DNA of 64,000 bases from Candidatus Latescibacterota bacterium (GTDB lineage Bacteria > Latescibacterota > UBA2968). This document shows, one piece after another, positions 9,925 to 19,898 of the stretch. The position numbers and the translations under genes were made by a program. The stretch is taken from contig JAJEHL010000049.1 of the NCBI GenBank assembly GCA_022823725.1, positions 372,001-436,000 of the forward strand. The letters are read 5' to 3'. Numbering within the stretch: position 1 is the first letter of the stretch; the number at the start of each line of letters is the position of its first letter. The notes below the pieces were generated by a model. That model saw nothing but the letters and a program-made list of their open reading frames with translations, made no database searches and had not been told where the DNA came from.

Positions 9925-11883
9925 ATGGACAATTTTAAGCGATTTGTAATTTTGTATATCAAGCCGTATTGGGGGCGTTTGTTACTGGTCATGGTGATGG
10001 CCAGTATTACGTCGTCCTATTCGTTTTTGCTCGGGTTTATTTCAAAAATTACGGTTGATGACGTTTTGCAACTCAAGCCCGCTGGTGAGGTTGTTTCAGA
10101 TGCGCGCATGCAGTCTTTGATTCAGGAGGAGACACGCCCGAAGCGCGATCCTCAGGCGACGATTCCCGGACTGGGCAAAGAAGGCGGGATAACGCGGCCC
10201 AAGACGCGTACGGAAAAGTTGGAATGGCTGGGGTGGATTTTCATTCTCTATCTGGTCGTGAGATCGTTTTTTGCCACGCTCAACTGGTTCTATACCTATA
10301 GTATCTCTTATGTGGGACAACGGATTGTTTACCGCATTCGTCTGGCACTGCACGAGAAGGTGCAGCAGTTGCAGATGACGTTTTTTGATCGGCAGCAGAC
10401 CGGACGGATTATGTCGCGTATTTTGGATGATGTGGGGTTGTTGCAGAGCGAAATTACGACGACATTTGTAGAGACGCTACGGCATGTTGCGCGCATTTTG
10501 ATGGGTACGGCGATTTTGTTTACGATTGATGTCAAACTTGCGCTTTTGGCTTTTGTGGCTCTGCCCGCTTATGTCGTGACCTATAAGGTGTTTCAGCGTC
10601 CGATCGCAAATGTTTTTATGCGGTTTCGAGAGGATTATGCCGAAGTTTCTGCCTTGCTGGAAGAGCGCGTAAAGGGGATTCGCCTCATTCTGTCTTATGC
10701 GCGGGAAAGACGAGAGTTTCGGGATTTTTTCAGGCGTCTGATCGCGTTGTATCGGCTGGGTGTCAAGCAGTCTGTTTTGAGTTCTGCTCTGGGATCCGTT
10801 AGTTCGGTGGTGGGGGGGGTTGCAATGGGGTTGATTTTTTATTTTGGCGCATTGCAGGTTCGCGGCGGTGTGATGACGGTTGGGGAGTTGATTTATTTCA
10901 ATATGTCGATGGGAAACCTTTTTTCGCCACTGGTTGCACTTGCCAGTGTGAATGCGACCTTACAACAGATGCTGGTGGTGATCAGCCGCGTGTTTGAGGT
11001 GCTGGATGAAGAGGTGATTATTCGGGATAGGGAAGATGCAAAGACCCTCGATAAAGTGCGCGGGCGCGTGTCGTTTCGCAATGTGTCATTTCGCTATACA
11101 GAGGCGGGTGATTACGTTCTTCGAGATCTCAATTTTGTCGTGCGACCGGGCACGACGGTGGCTGTGGTTGGGCCTTCGGGGTCGGGTAAGAGTACGCTGG
11201 TTAGTTTGTTGATGCGTCTTTATGAACCCACAGAGGGGAAGATTATTCTGGACGATTACGATATACAAGATGTCAAAATTTCTTCACTGCGCCAGCACAT
11301 CAGCATGGTACCTCAGGAACCCGTTCTGTTTTCCGGGACGATTGCCGAGAATATTCGCTACGGTCAGCCCGATACCACGCCCGAGCAGATAATGGCTGCG
11401 GGTAAGGCGGCTGAGTTGCACGATTTTATTATGACGCTGCCAGAGAAATACGAAGCGCCGGTCGAGGAGCGCGGTACCAATTTATCGGGCGGTCAAAAGC
11501 AGCGTCTGGCTTTTGCGATGGCCGTTGTCACCGATCCCAGTATTCTGATTTTGGACGATACGACTTCGGCACTGGATGCAAAGACAGAGGCGAAGATTCA
11601 GGAGACGCTGGATCACTTGATGGAGGGGCGCACGACTTTTGTGATTACGCACCGGATTTCTACGGCGATGCGGGCAGATCGCATTCTGGTGCTGGACAAT
11701 GGTCGCATGACGGGCTGGGGTGTTCACGGCGATTTGTTGGAAGAGTGCGAGGTCTATCGCTTGCTCTACGAACAGCAGCAAAAGCAGAAAGACGATATTG
11801 CAGATGAATTTATTGAGGGGATTATGACGGCGGTGGAAGAGGTTGAAAAGGGGAAGAAGGAATTGCATTCAAAATTGAGGTGA
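9925..11883 (+). CDS. ABC transporter, permease-ATPase half exporter (canonical signature, divergent Walker B)
   Basis: Walker A GPSGSGKST; signature LSGGQKQR; Walker B ILILDDTTSALDA (D in place of catalytic E). Confidence 0.93.
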   Translation: MDNFKRFVILYIKPYWGRLLLVMVMASITSSYSFLLGFISKITVDDVLQLKPAGEVVSDARMQSLIQEETRPKRDPQATIPGLGKEGGITRPKTRTEKLEWLGWIFILYLVVRSFFATLNWFYTYSISYVGQRIVYRIRLALHEKVQQLQMTFFDRQQTGRIMSRILDDVGLLQSEITTTFVETLRHVARILMGTAILFTIDVKLALLAFVALPAYVVTYKVFQRPIANVFMRFREDYAEVSALLEERVKGIRLILSYARERREFRDFFRRLIALYRLGVKQSVLSSALGSVSSVVGGVAMGLIFYFGALQVRGGVMTVGELIYFNMSMGNLFSPLVALASVNATLQQMLVVISRVFEVLDEEVIIRDREDAKTLDKVRGRVSFRNVSFRYTEAGDYVLRDLNFVVRPGTTVAVVGPSGSGKSTLVSLLMRLYEPTEGKIILDDYDIQDVKISSLRQHISMVPQEPVLFSGTIAENIRYGQPDTTPEQIMAAGKAAELHDFIMTLPEKYEAPVEERGTNLSGGQKQRLAFAMAVVTDPSILILDDTTSALDAKTEAKIQETLDHLMEGRTTFVITHRISTAMRADRILVLDNGRMTGWGVHGDLLEECEVYRLLYEQQQKQKDDIADEFIEGIMTAVEEVEKGKKELHSKLR

Positions 11884-11923
11884 GGTGCTCGCTCTGTATT
11901 TTTCCGAACTGTAAAATCGAGCT

Positions 11924-11968
11924 AAAAAATCCCCCATCGCGTATTTTTGCGATGGGGGATTGATTTTT
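11924..11968. terminator. Bidirectional rho-independent terminator between convergent genes
   Basis: AAAAAATCCCCCATCGC-gtattttt-GCGATGGGGGATTgATTTTT. Confidence 0.9.
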
Positions 11969-11991
11969 GGGGTTGATGACTGATCGCCTCC

Positions 11992-12771
11992 TCAAACTTT
12001 CCCTTGCTCGAGCAATTTGAGAAAGGTCTCATCTTCGCCCAGGTAGCGTTTGTTGCACAAATCGCAGTCGAGGCAGGAGCGTTCGTAGCAATTTTTGTGA
12101 ATGCGAATGGGGTATTGTTTTTGGAATGCTTCGTTGCATTTGCTGGAACAGAAGACATAGCGCATCTGGGTGGTGCCGAAGGCCGCATAGACAATGATAT
12201 TTTCATCACCATCATCTGCGAGCGATTTTTCGCACCAGCTGCATATCCCCGTTTCTTCTTTTGCGCGGGATTCGCGTTTGCGCTGGATTTCTTCGTCGGT
12301 CCAGGAAAATTCGATGTATTCGACATTTTCTTTTGGGACTTTGGCGCGAACAACACCGCTTGTGATGCCGAGTACAAAGTCGCCTTTGGTGTCAAATGTG
12401 GTGCCGCATTCGATGGTGCGCCCACTTTGCAGGTGGATGTGAGATTTGCCTTCTTCGGGTGAGATGAATGAAAACCAACCGCAACTGGAACACACAGTTG
12501 TAAAGAGAAATTGCCGCAGTGTTTTGTGGCCGCAGGATGGACAGTGGCCCTCTTGCATGAGTCTCAGGTCTCGGAGGGAGGCTCTGGCGGCTTCTCTTAC
12601 GGTTTCATTAACTTCATCAAGGGCTTCGTCGAGATCATCTTGATCCTCTTGTGCGAGGAGGTCCATGGCTTCCTGAACGTGCTCGTCTTGCCCTTCAATG
12701 TGGATTTGTCTTTCTTTTGTTGTACCATTGTCTGGTTCTTCGTCATTTTTACTAAAAAAGCGTTTCAGCAT
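11992..12771 (-). CDS. Multi-zinc-finger protein with TRASH-like motif, unknown function
   Basis: CPSCGHKTLRQFLFTTVCSSCGW zinc ribbon; CSWCEKS...YVFCSSKCNEAF...CLDCDLCNKRY. ORF track extends to 12972, but MLKRFFSKNDEEPDN at 12771 is the likelier start. Confidence 0.65.
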   Translation of the reverse strand: MLKRFFSKNDEEPDNGTTKERQIHIEGQDEHVQEAMDLLAQEDQDDLDEALDEVNETVREAARASLRDLRLMQEGHCPSCGHKTLRQFLFTTVCSSCGWFSFISPEEGKSHIHLQSGRTIECGTTFDTKGDFVLGITSGVVRAKVPKENVEYIEFSWTDEEIQRKRESRAKEETGICSWCEKSLADDGDENIIVYAAFGTTQMRYVFCSSKCNEAFQKQYPIRIHKNCYERSCLDCDLCNKRYLGEDETFLKLLEQGKV

Positions 12772-12895
12772 TTGAGTCCTCACTTGAAAGCGTAGAATTG
12801 CTGATGTTTTATGATTGTTTATAAGGTACGATATAAGAGAAAATATGTCAACCTCGTACCTCAAAAAATCAAAGGCCCAATTGGAGCGTGAACTA

Positions 12896-13663
12896 TCAAA
12901 GCCGGTGCATGTGAAATCCGCCGTCAACCGGGATTGCTGCGCCGGTTGTGAAGTCGAAATAGCCGAGTCCAATGGCGGCTACGGCTTTGCCGATGTCTTC
13001 GGGTTGTCCCCACCTGCGGATGGGTGTCAGGCCATCGGCTATGAGGTGGTCGTATTTTTCTTTTACGGGTCCTGTCATGTCGGTCTGGATGATGCCCGGC
13101 TGGATTTCATTGACGGGGATGCCGTGTTCTGCGAGCCGGTCGGCAAACAGGCGCGTCATCATGCTCAGGCCGGCTTTTGAGACGCAGTATTCGCCGCGCG
13201 CTGTTGAAGAGGTGTAGGCCGATATAGAAGTGATGACGACGATGCGTGGTGTTTGTATTTTTCCCTGTTTCTTGAGTGCGATCATGTGGTTTGCCGCGTA
13301 TTGGGTTAAAAAGTAGGGGCCTTTGAGGTTGGTGTTCATGACGTCTTCATAGCTTTCTGGCGTGGCTTCGAGTATGTCGGCGCGCACGCGGGGGGCAATG
13401 CCGGCGTTGTTGACGAGCATGTCGAGGCGGCCAAAGGCGTCGAGTGTGGTATCTACGAGGCGTTTGCCGTCTTCTATACGGGTTATGTCGCCCTGACATA
13501 TATGGACGTTTTGCCCGCGTGCTCGAATACCTGTTGCGGTTTCTTCTGCTGCTGCCTGGTTGCCCGCGTAGTTGACGAGGATGTCGTAGCCCGCGTCGGC
13601 AAGACAGAAAGCTATGCCTCTGCCTATGCCTCTGCTGGATCCGGTGACGAGTGCTGCTGGCAT
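12896..13663 (-). CDS. Short-chain dehydrogenase/reductase (3-oxoacyl-ACP reductase-like)
   Basis: TGSSRGIGRGIA, NNAGIAP, YCVSKAGLSMM (YxxxK), PVDGGFHMHRL. Confidence 0.93.
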   Translation of the reverse strand: MPAALVTGSSRGIGRGIAFCLADAGYDILVNYAGNQAAAEETATGIRARGQNVHICQGDITRIEDGKRLVDTTLDAFGRLDMLVNNAGIAPRVRADILEATPESYEDVMNTNLKGPYFLTQYAANHMIALKKQGKIQTPRIVVITSISAYTSSTARGEYCVSKAGLSMMTRLFADRLAEHGIPVNEIQPGIIQTDMTGPVKEKYDHLIADGLTPIRRWGQPEDIGKAVAAIGLGYFDFTTGAAIPVDGGFHMHRL

Positions 13664-13749
13664 GGTTCCTCCTATTTTTTGTTGTTTTGTTTGGGGATAA
13701 GATACGATATATAGGGGTAAGTGCGAAGTGCAAAGTTGGAGGTGTGAGT

Positions 13750-14607
13750 ATGGCGATTGTAGATTATAAGCAAAGTGGTGGTTGCGATGTGTGGGTTTTA
13801 TCTGCCGGGGCTGTGAGGATGGATGGCGGCGCGATGTTTGGGGTTGTGCCCCGTCCGCTGTGGGAAAGGTGTTATGCGCCCGATGAGCGCAATCGCATTG
13901 GGTTGACGATGAATTGTTTGCTTGTGAGAGGGCAAGGGGAGGTCGTACTGATTGAGACGGGGTTTGGGGGTAAGGTGACAGAGAAGATGCGGGAGATTTA
14001 CGCGCTCGATGAGTCGGATGGGCTTTTGGCGTCTCTTGAGGCGTTGCATATTGCGCCCGAGGAGATTACGCGGGTTGTGTTGACACATTTGCATCAGGAT
14101 CATGCCGGGGGTTGTACGGTGCAAGAGGATAGTGAATATGTGCCCGCTTTTCCAAATGCGGCTTATTATGTGCAAAAGGGGGAATGGGAGGATGCGGAGA
14201 ATGCCGATGGGCAGACGGTGAATGGGTATCGATACGATGAGGTGATGAGGCCATTGTCACCTGTGCTTTCGCTGTTGGAAGGGGATGAGAATATCTGTTC
14301 TTTTGTTGAGGTGGTGGTTACGCCAGGGCATACACGCAGGCATCAATCTGTGCTGGTGCATACGGGTGAGGATACGTTCTGTTTTGTGGGGGATTTGATT
14401 CCTACGACGCATCACGTAAAGCCGATTTATGTGATGGCGTACGATCTGTATCCGCGGCAGACCTATCTGGTTAAACAAGAGATTATGGAGAGAGCGGTTT
14501 CCGAGAACTGGGTTATGGTGTGGCCGCACGATCCGGATATTGCATGGGGGCGATTGCGGCGAGATGATGCAGGGGCTTATGAGGCCCTGTCCCTTTTCGC
14601 CGATTGA
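13750..14607 (+). CDS. MBL-fold metallo-hydrolase
   Basis: VVLTHLHQDHAGG, VTPGHTRRHQSV, FVGDLIPTTHH; internal start chosen at MAIVDYK. Confidence 0.9.
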   Translation: MAIVDYKQSGGCDVWVLSAGAVRMDGGAMFGVVPRPLWERCYAPDERNRIGLTMNCLLVRGQGEVVLIETGFGGKVTEKMREIYALDESDGLLASLEALHIAPEEITRVVLTHLHQDHAGGCTVQEDSEYVPAFPNAAYYVQKGEWEDAENADGQTVNGYRYDEVMRPLSPVLSLLEGDENICSFVEVVVTPGHTRRHQSVLVHTGEDTFCFVGDLIPTTHHVKPIYVMAYDLYPRQTYLVKQEIMERAVSENWVMVWPHDPDIAWGRLRRDDAGAYEALSLFAD

Positions 14608-14608
14608 G

Positions 14609-14637
14609 TTGACAAACGCAAGTTCTATGACTATACA
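14609..14637 (+). promoter_or_regulatory. Sigma70-like promoter
   Basis: TTGACA - 17 nt - TATACA upstream of the 14758 gene. Confidence 0.45.
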
Positions 14638-14757
14638 TGTGCCCCGCAGGATATCAACTTAATTTTGCGCTGGTAGGGATAATTGTGTTTAAATAGTTTG
14701 GTTTCGTGTAAAACTGCTATTGCAAGTGATGGCAGGTTCTTCAAGGAAGGAAAACGA

Positions 14758-15495
14758 ATGCCTCGTGGGCGGTGTCATTTTGCGCTGGTGCTCGGGTTGC
14801 AGGAACTGCTCGAGCGCGATTTGCCAGAAGTAGGTGCGTTGAGCAGGCGGTATTTGCCGGAGCTTGTGGCGGGTTCTATGGCGCCGGATGCGATGCGTCT
14901 GATAGGGAAGATGGGCAAGTACAGATCGCATTTTTACACGGAGGAGCAGCGCGATACGTGGGGCAAGTCCGTTTCGGGTATGTTTGAGGCGCATCCCCAT
15001 CTGGCGGATTATCGGAATATGGATCCGCGAGATCGCGTTTTGTTGATGGGGTATATCGCGCATTTGACGACGGATGAAGCGTTTCGGGATGAGGTGACAA
15101 TTCACGTCCACGGTGTTGAAGACTGGCGGCCCATTATTTACGGGTTGTGGTCCTATGTCGATGAATTACCCATTGTGTATCCAGGCGTCGCGGAGGTGCT
15201 GGATCGGTTTGATGGGCGTGGAGAGGTGGGATTTATCGATCGCGAAACAGTATCTCGATTTGTGATGCGCGCGCGTGGTTGGGCCGAGAATGCAGACCCC
15301 GTTGTTCTCGAGCGTATATTTCTCAAGATGATTGGTCGTCCCCCGTCCGATGATTTGGAAAAGCGTCTTGCTGAAAACAGAGGGCGGGCAGATGCGTTTT
15401 TTGATGAGGATATAAAAGCGCGTTTTGTCGATGAAGCTATTGCGCGGGGGCGAGATGAGATTGGGAAATTTGTAACTGGGGCATATAGTAGGTGA
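14758..15495 (+). CDS. Zinc-dependent phospholipase C-like hydrolase
   Basis: HFALVLGLQELLE..., AGSMAPDAMRLIGKMGKYRSHFY, GYIAHLTTDEAFRD - pattern of the zinc-dependent PLC family. Confidence 0.6.
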   Translation: MPRGRCHFALVLGLQELLERDLPEVGALSRRYLPELVAGSMAPDAMRLIGKMGKYRSHFYTEEQRDTWGKSVSGMFEAHPHLADYRNMDPRDRVLLMGYIAHLTTDEAFRDEVTIHVHGVEDWRPIIYGLWSYVDELPIVYPGVAEVLDRFDGRGEVGFIDRETVSRFVMRARGWAENADPVVLERIFLKMIGRPPSDDLEKRLAENRGRADAFFDEDIKARFVDEAIARGRDEIGKFVTGAYSR

Positions 15496-15497
15496 GG

Positions 15498-15632
15498 GTA
15501 TCCGCAGATGGACGCAGGCATGTCCCTGTGGGTGTAAGCAGGGATGGACGCAGATAAATACAGATGAGAAGGAATAATTTGCATTTAATCTGTGAAATCC
15601 CTGAATCCGCGAAAATTCGCGATTCAGACAGT
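15498..15632. repeat. Intergenic decayed repeat element (copy A), ATCCGCAGATGgACGCAG type
   Basis: tatccgcagatggacgcagg...gatggacgcagataaatacagatgag...aatctgtgaaatccctgaatccgcgaaaattcgcgattc; similar modules at 53954 and 56397. Confidence 0.5.
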
Positions 15633-15647
15633 TAGAGACGGTTCGTT

Positions 15648-17744
15648 ATGGGAATTAAAGTGTGGATTGCACTTATCGGTGTTTTTGCCAGTTTTGTGCT
15701 TCTGGTACAGGGGATGGGGTATGTCGCGTTTTACCTTTCGCCGCGCGATCCGGATGCGATACAACGGGCATCGGAATTTGAGGCTGTGATGGGTAGTATT
15801 GTGCGTGCGCCCGAGGATGGGGTTGTGCCTGTGGTGCAGGCAGATGGGAAGCGCGATCTCGAAGCTGTGATGGCGGATGTTGAGATTCCCAATCGCCATC
15901 CCGAGGCAACAGGGGCGGTGCATCGGGTGATGGAATGGTCGGGTGGGCGATTTGGCGAAGCACCTTTGCTCGCCCAGCGGGTGCGAGAAGGGGATCTGCC
16001 GCCCGTGTCGGAACGCTTGCCGGAAGATCCTCTGGTTATTGTACCGCCGCAACAGCATGGGCCTTATGGGGGAACGTGGACGCGGTTTGCCACGGGTCCC
16101 CGCGATGTGGGGATTGTCGAAGCCCGGTTTGCGTATGAGGGGCTGGTGCGGTGGGATGCGATGGCGCAAGAGGTGATCCCCAATCTGGCCGTGCGGTGGG
16201 AGATTGCCGAGGGAGGACGCAGTTTTGTATTTTATCTACGCAAGGGGGTCAGGTGGTCAGATGGGCATCCGTTTACGGTTGATGATCTCATTTTCTGGTA
16301 CGAGGATGTGTTGCAAAATGAAGAGATAACGCCTGTTGTGCCGCGCGATTTTAAGCGGGGTGGACAGGTGATGGGGTTGGAGAAGGTCGATGATTATACG
16401 GTGCGGTTCACGTTTTTGGAACCCAATGGGTTGTTTATTTTGAAGTTGGCGTCGGGGCGCGGTTATGAGATGTTGCGCTATCCGGCGCATTATATGAAGC
16501 AATTTCATCCGAAGTACACGTCTTTGGAAAAGCTCAATGCGATGAGCGAGGCTGCGGGTTTTGATTTGTGGAAGCAGCTTTTTGAAGATATGCGCGATTG
16601 GCGCAATCCGGATATCCCGCGTTTGTGGCCGTGGATTGTGGTTGCGCCGCCACCTGCGCGCCCGGCAGTGCTGGAGCGCAATCCCTTTTATTGGAAGGTC
16701 GATCCCGATGGGAATCAATTGCCGTACATCGACCGCATGACGTTTGAGATTTTTGATCCTGAGACCATTAATCTCAAGGCGATCAACGGGGAAATAGGCA
16801 TGCAGGGGCGGCATCTCCAGTTCCAGAATTATCCGCTGTTTATGGAGGGGAGAAAGAAGGGCGATTATCGGGTTGTGCATTGGATTAATGGCTCGGCTGG
16901 GTCAAATATCCTGGCGTTGAATTTGAATCACCGCGATCCGGAAATGAAGCGGATTATCGGGGATCACCGCTTTCGCAAAGCCCTATCGCTCGCGCTGAAA
17001 CGCGATGAATTAAATGAGGCGGATTATTTTGGGATTGGGAAGCCGAGGCAGGTTTGTCCGCCGCCATCGTCGCCGTTTTACGATGCGGATTACGAGCGCG
17101 CTTATGTCGAATACGATCCTGACCGCGCAAACGCATTGCTCGACGAGATGGGCCTGAAGCGCGGAAGAGATGGCATGCGATTGCGGGCAGATGGCGCACC
17201 GATTAAGCTCTATATTGAGACGACATCTCTGAATAATCGCATTCTGGAACTGGTGGCGAGTTATTGGACTGCGGTGGGGGTGCATTCAGAAGTGAAGGAA
17301 GAAGCGCGGCAGTTGTTTTACGAGCGCAAAAAGGGGTTGTTGCACGATGTTGGTGTGTGGGGTGGGTCAGATGAGCAGATCGCTGTTCTGGATCCGCGCT
17401 GGCTCGTGCCATTTAGCGATGAGTCTGTACACGCGGTGGATTATGCGCGCTGGTATCGCACGGAGAAAAAGCGCGGCGAGGTACCTCCCAGAGATATTCA
17501 GCGGTGTATTGAACTGTTTTGGGAGATTGAGAAGACCATTGACGAAGATGAACAGATCCGGCTTATGAAAGAAATTATCGATTTGAATCGAAAAAATCTG
17601 TGGGTTATCGGCACGGTGGGGGCATTGCCCTCGTTTTATCTGGTTAAAAACTCATTTCGCAATGTACCCGAAGTCGCGATGTCCGGCTGGGCATTTCGCA
17701 CGCCCGGGAATACGGCGGTTGAGTGTTATGCGATAGAGGAATAG
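15648..17744 (+). CDS. ABC transporter substrate-binding protein (peptide/oligosaccharide type, SBP family 5), membrane-anchored N-terminus
   Basis: YGGTWTRF, RWEIAEGGRSFVFYLRKGVRWSDGHPFTVDDLIFWYED, FRKALSLALKRDELNE. Confidence 0.92.
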   Translation: MGIKVWIALIGVFASFVLLVQGMGYVAFYLSPRDPDAIQRASEFEAVMGSIVRAPEDGVVPVVQADGKRDLEAVMADVEIPNRHPEATGAVHRVMEWSGGRFGEAPLLAQRVREGDLPPVSERLPEDPLVIVPPQQHGPYGGTWTRFATGPRDVGIVEARFAYEGLVRWDAMAQEVIPNLAVRWEIAEGGRSFVFYLRKGVRWSDGHPFTVDDLIFWYEDVLQNEEITPVVPRDFKRGGQVMGLEKVDDYTVRFTFLEPNGLFILKLASGRGYEMLRYPAHYMKQFHPKYTSLEKLNAMSEAAGFDLWKQLFEDMRDWRNPDIPRLWPWIVVAPPPARPAVLERNPFYWKVDPDGNQLPYIDRMTFEIFDPETINLKAINGEIGMQGRHLQFQNYPLFMEGRKKGDYRVVHWINGSAGSNILALNLNHRDPEMKRIIGDHRFRKALSLALKRDELNEADYFGIGKPRQVCPPPSSPFYDADYERAYVEYDPDRANALLDEMGLKRGRDGMRLRADGAPIKLYIETTSLNNRILELVASYWTAVGVHSEVKEEARQLFYERKKGLLHDVGVWGGSDEQIAVLDPRWLVPFSDESVHAVDYARWYRTEKKRGEVPPRDIQRCIELFWEIEKTIDEDEQIRLMKEIIDLNRKNLWVIGTVGALPSFYLVKNSFRNVPEVAMSGWAFRTPGNTAVECYAIEE

Positions 17745-17753
17745 GAAAGATAG

Positions 17754-18749
17754 ATGCTCATTCTCATTATCAAACGCCTATTATGGATGATACCCACCAT
17801 GGTGATCATCTCATTCATTTCATTCTCGATTATCCAGCTTCCGCCGGGGGATTATCTCACGTCGTATATTGCTGCGCTGGGGGAAACGGGAGAGACGGTG
17901 GATGAGGCGCAGGCTGCGGCACTGCGGGCGCGTTACAATCTCGACCAGCCTTTTATGGTGCAATACTGGCGGTGGTTGAAAGGCATGGTGCGGGGCGATT
18001 TGGGGATGTCGTTTGAGTGGAATCGGCCCGTGACAGAGCTGATTGGCGAACGCATTTTGTTGACGTCTATTATTTCGATTGTGACGCTGCTGGTGACGTG
18101 GGCACTGGCGATTCCGGTTGGGATTTATTCGGCTGTGAAACAGTATTCACTGCCGGATTATTGTTTTACGTTTTTGGGCTTTATCGGGCTTGCGACCCCC
18201 AATTTTTTACTCGCGCTCGTTTTTATGTACATCGGGTATTCCGTGTTTGGGGTGAGCGCGGGAGGGCTGTTTTCTCCGGAATATCAGAATGCGGTGTGGT
18301 CTTTTGGCAAATTTCTCGATTTGCTCGGGCATTTGTGGATTCCGGTGATTGTGATTGGCACGTCGGGTACGGCGGGATTGATACGGGTGATGCGGGGCAA
18401 TTTGCTGGATGAATTGCGGAAGCAATACGTGATGACTGCCCGCGCCAAAGGCGTGCGCTACTGGGTGTTGCTGATGCGGTATCCGGTGCGCGTTGCGCTC
18501 AATCCGCTCGTCAGTACTGTGGGATGGGTTTTGCCGGGCATTGTGTCTGGGGCGACGATTACGTCGGTGGTGTTGGGATTGCCGACAACGGGACCGCTGT
18601 TGTTGCGCGCGCTTATGAATCAGGATATGTATTTGGCGGGCAGTATGGTGATGATGTTGAGTCTTTTGACGCTTGTCGGTACGCTCATTTCAGACATTTT
18701 GTTGTTGTGGCTCGATCCGCGCATTCGCTATGAAGAGGGGGAGCATTAG
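17754..18749 (+). CDS. ABC transporter permease (DppB-like)
   Basis: MLILIIKRLLWMIPTMVIISFISFSIIQLPPGDYL; VMRGNLLDELRKQYVMTARAKGV EAA-loop. Confidence 0.93.
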   Translation: MLILIIKRLLWMIPTMVIISFISFSIIQLPPGDYLTSYIAALGETGETVDEAQAAALRARYNLDQPFMVQYWRWLKGMVRGDLGMSFEWNRPVTELIGERILLTSIISIVTLLVTWALAIPVGIYSAVKQYSLPDYCFTFLGFIGLATPNFLLALVFMYIGYSVFGVSAGGLFSPEYQNAVWSFGKFLDLLGHLWIPVIVIGTSGTAGLIRVMRGNLLDELRKQYVMTARAKGVRYWVLLMRYPVRVALNPLVSTVGWVLPGIVSGATITSVVLGLPTTGPLLLRALMNQDMYLAGSMVMMLSLLTLVGTLISDILLLWLDPRIRYEEGEH

Positions 18750-19886
18750 ATGGCTGTGCCTAGACGTGAAGAGGTGGTTGAGCAAGATGTGCAGACCGGG
18801 GAAACGGAGGCTTATGCCGCGTCTCAGTGGCAGTTGATGTGGTGGAAGTTTCGCAAGCACCACCTGGCAATGGCTGCGGGGATGGTTATTGTCGCGCTTT
18901 ATGTGGTGGCTGTATTTTGCGAGTTTTTGGCGCCTTATACGCTCAATCATCGGCAGGTTGCCTACGCGTTTGCTCCGCCTCAGCGTTTGCAATTTGTGTC
19001 GGATGAGGGGGTGCATTTCTGGCCGTTTGTGTATGGGATTAAGGGCGTGCGGCATCCGGAAACGCTTCGGAAATTCTACATAGAAGATCGCTCGCAACGA
19101 TATGCCGTGCGCTTGTTTGTGCGGGGCGCGCCCTATCGGTTCTGGGGCTTGTTTGAGACGGATGTCCATCTTTTTGGCGTTGATGAAGGGGGCACACTTT
19201 TTTTGTTGGGGACGGATCATCTCGGGCGGGATTTGCTTTCGCGGATTATTTACGGTTCGCGCATTTCGCTGACGATAGGGCTGGTGGGGGTGACACTGAG
19301 TTTTGTGTTTGGTCTGGTGATCGGCGTGGTGTCCGGGTACTACGGGGGTTGGATCGACAATCTCATTCAGCGCGGGATTGAGATTCTCAGGTCGTTTCCG
19401 TCTATTCCGCTGTGGATGGCTCTGGCTGCGGCACTGCCTTCGTCGTGGTCGCCTTTGCAGATCTATATGGGTATTACAGTTGTGTTGTCTTTTATTGGGT
19501 GGACGGGTTTGGCGCGGCAGGTGCGCGGGAAAATTTTGTCGTTGCGCGAAGAGGATTTTGCTACTGCTGCGCTGCTCGCTGGCGCGAGTCGCTGGCGGAT
19601 TATGACGCGGCATCTGTTGCCTTCGTTTATGAGCCATATTATCGTGAGTTTGACGCTCGCTGTGCCGGGCATGATATTGGGCGAGACATCGCTGAGTTTT
19701 CTCGGTCTTGGGTTGCGTCCTCCGGTGACGAGTTGGGGCGTGTTGCTCAAAGAGGCGCAAAATGTTCAGGCTGTGGCTTTTCAGCCGTGGCTTTTGACGC
19801 CTGTGATCTTTGTAATTATTACTGTACTCGCATTTAATTTTATCGGCGACGGTCTGCGCGACGCTGCCGATCCTTATTCACGTTAG
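18750..19886 (+). CDS. ABC transporter permease (DppC-like)
   Basis: GTDHLGRDLLSRIIYGSRISL; ATAALLAGASRWRIMTRHLLPS; GDGLRDAADPYSR. Confidence 0.93.
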   Translation: MAVPRREEVVEQDVQTGETEAYAASQWQLMWWKFRKHHLAMAAGMVIVALYVVAVFCEFLAPYTLNHRQVAYAFAPPQRLQFVSDEGVHFWPFVYGIKGVRHPETLRKFYIEDRSQRYAVRLFVRGAPYRFWGLFETDVHLFGVDEGGTLFLLGTDHLGRDLLSRIIYGSRISLTIGLVGVTLSFVFGLVIGVVSGYYGGWIDNLIQRGIEILRSFPSIPLWMALAAALPSSWSPLQIYMGITVVLSFIGWTGLARQVRGKILSLREEDFATAALLAGASRWRIMTRHLLPSFMSHIIVSLTLAVPGMILGETSLSFLGLGLRPPVTSWGVLLKEAQNVQAVAFQPWLLTPVIFVIITVLAFNFIGDGLRDAADPYSR

Positions 19887-19898
19887 GGGATTAGACTT

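Noticed and set aside
18690-19760. 356-aa minus-strand ORF opposite the DppC permease
   Set aside because: His/Arg/Gln/Pro-rich shadow frame antisense to a clear permease; a codon-bias artefact.
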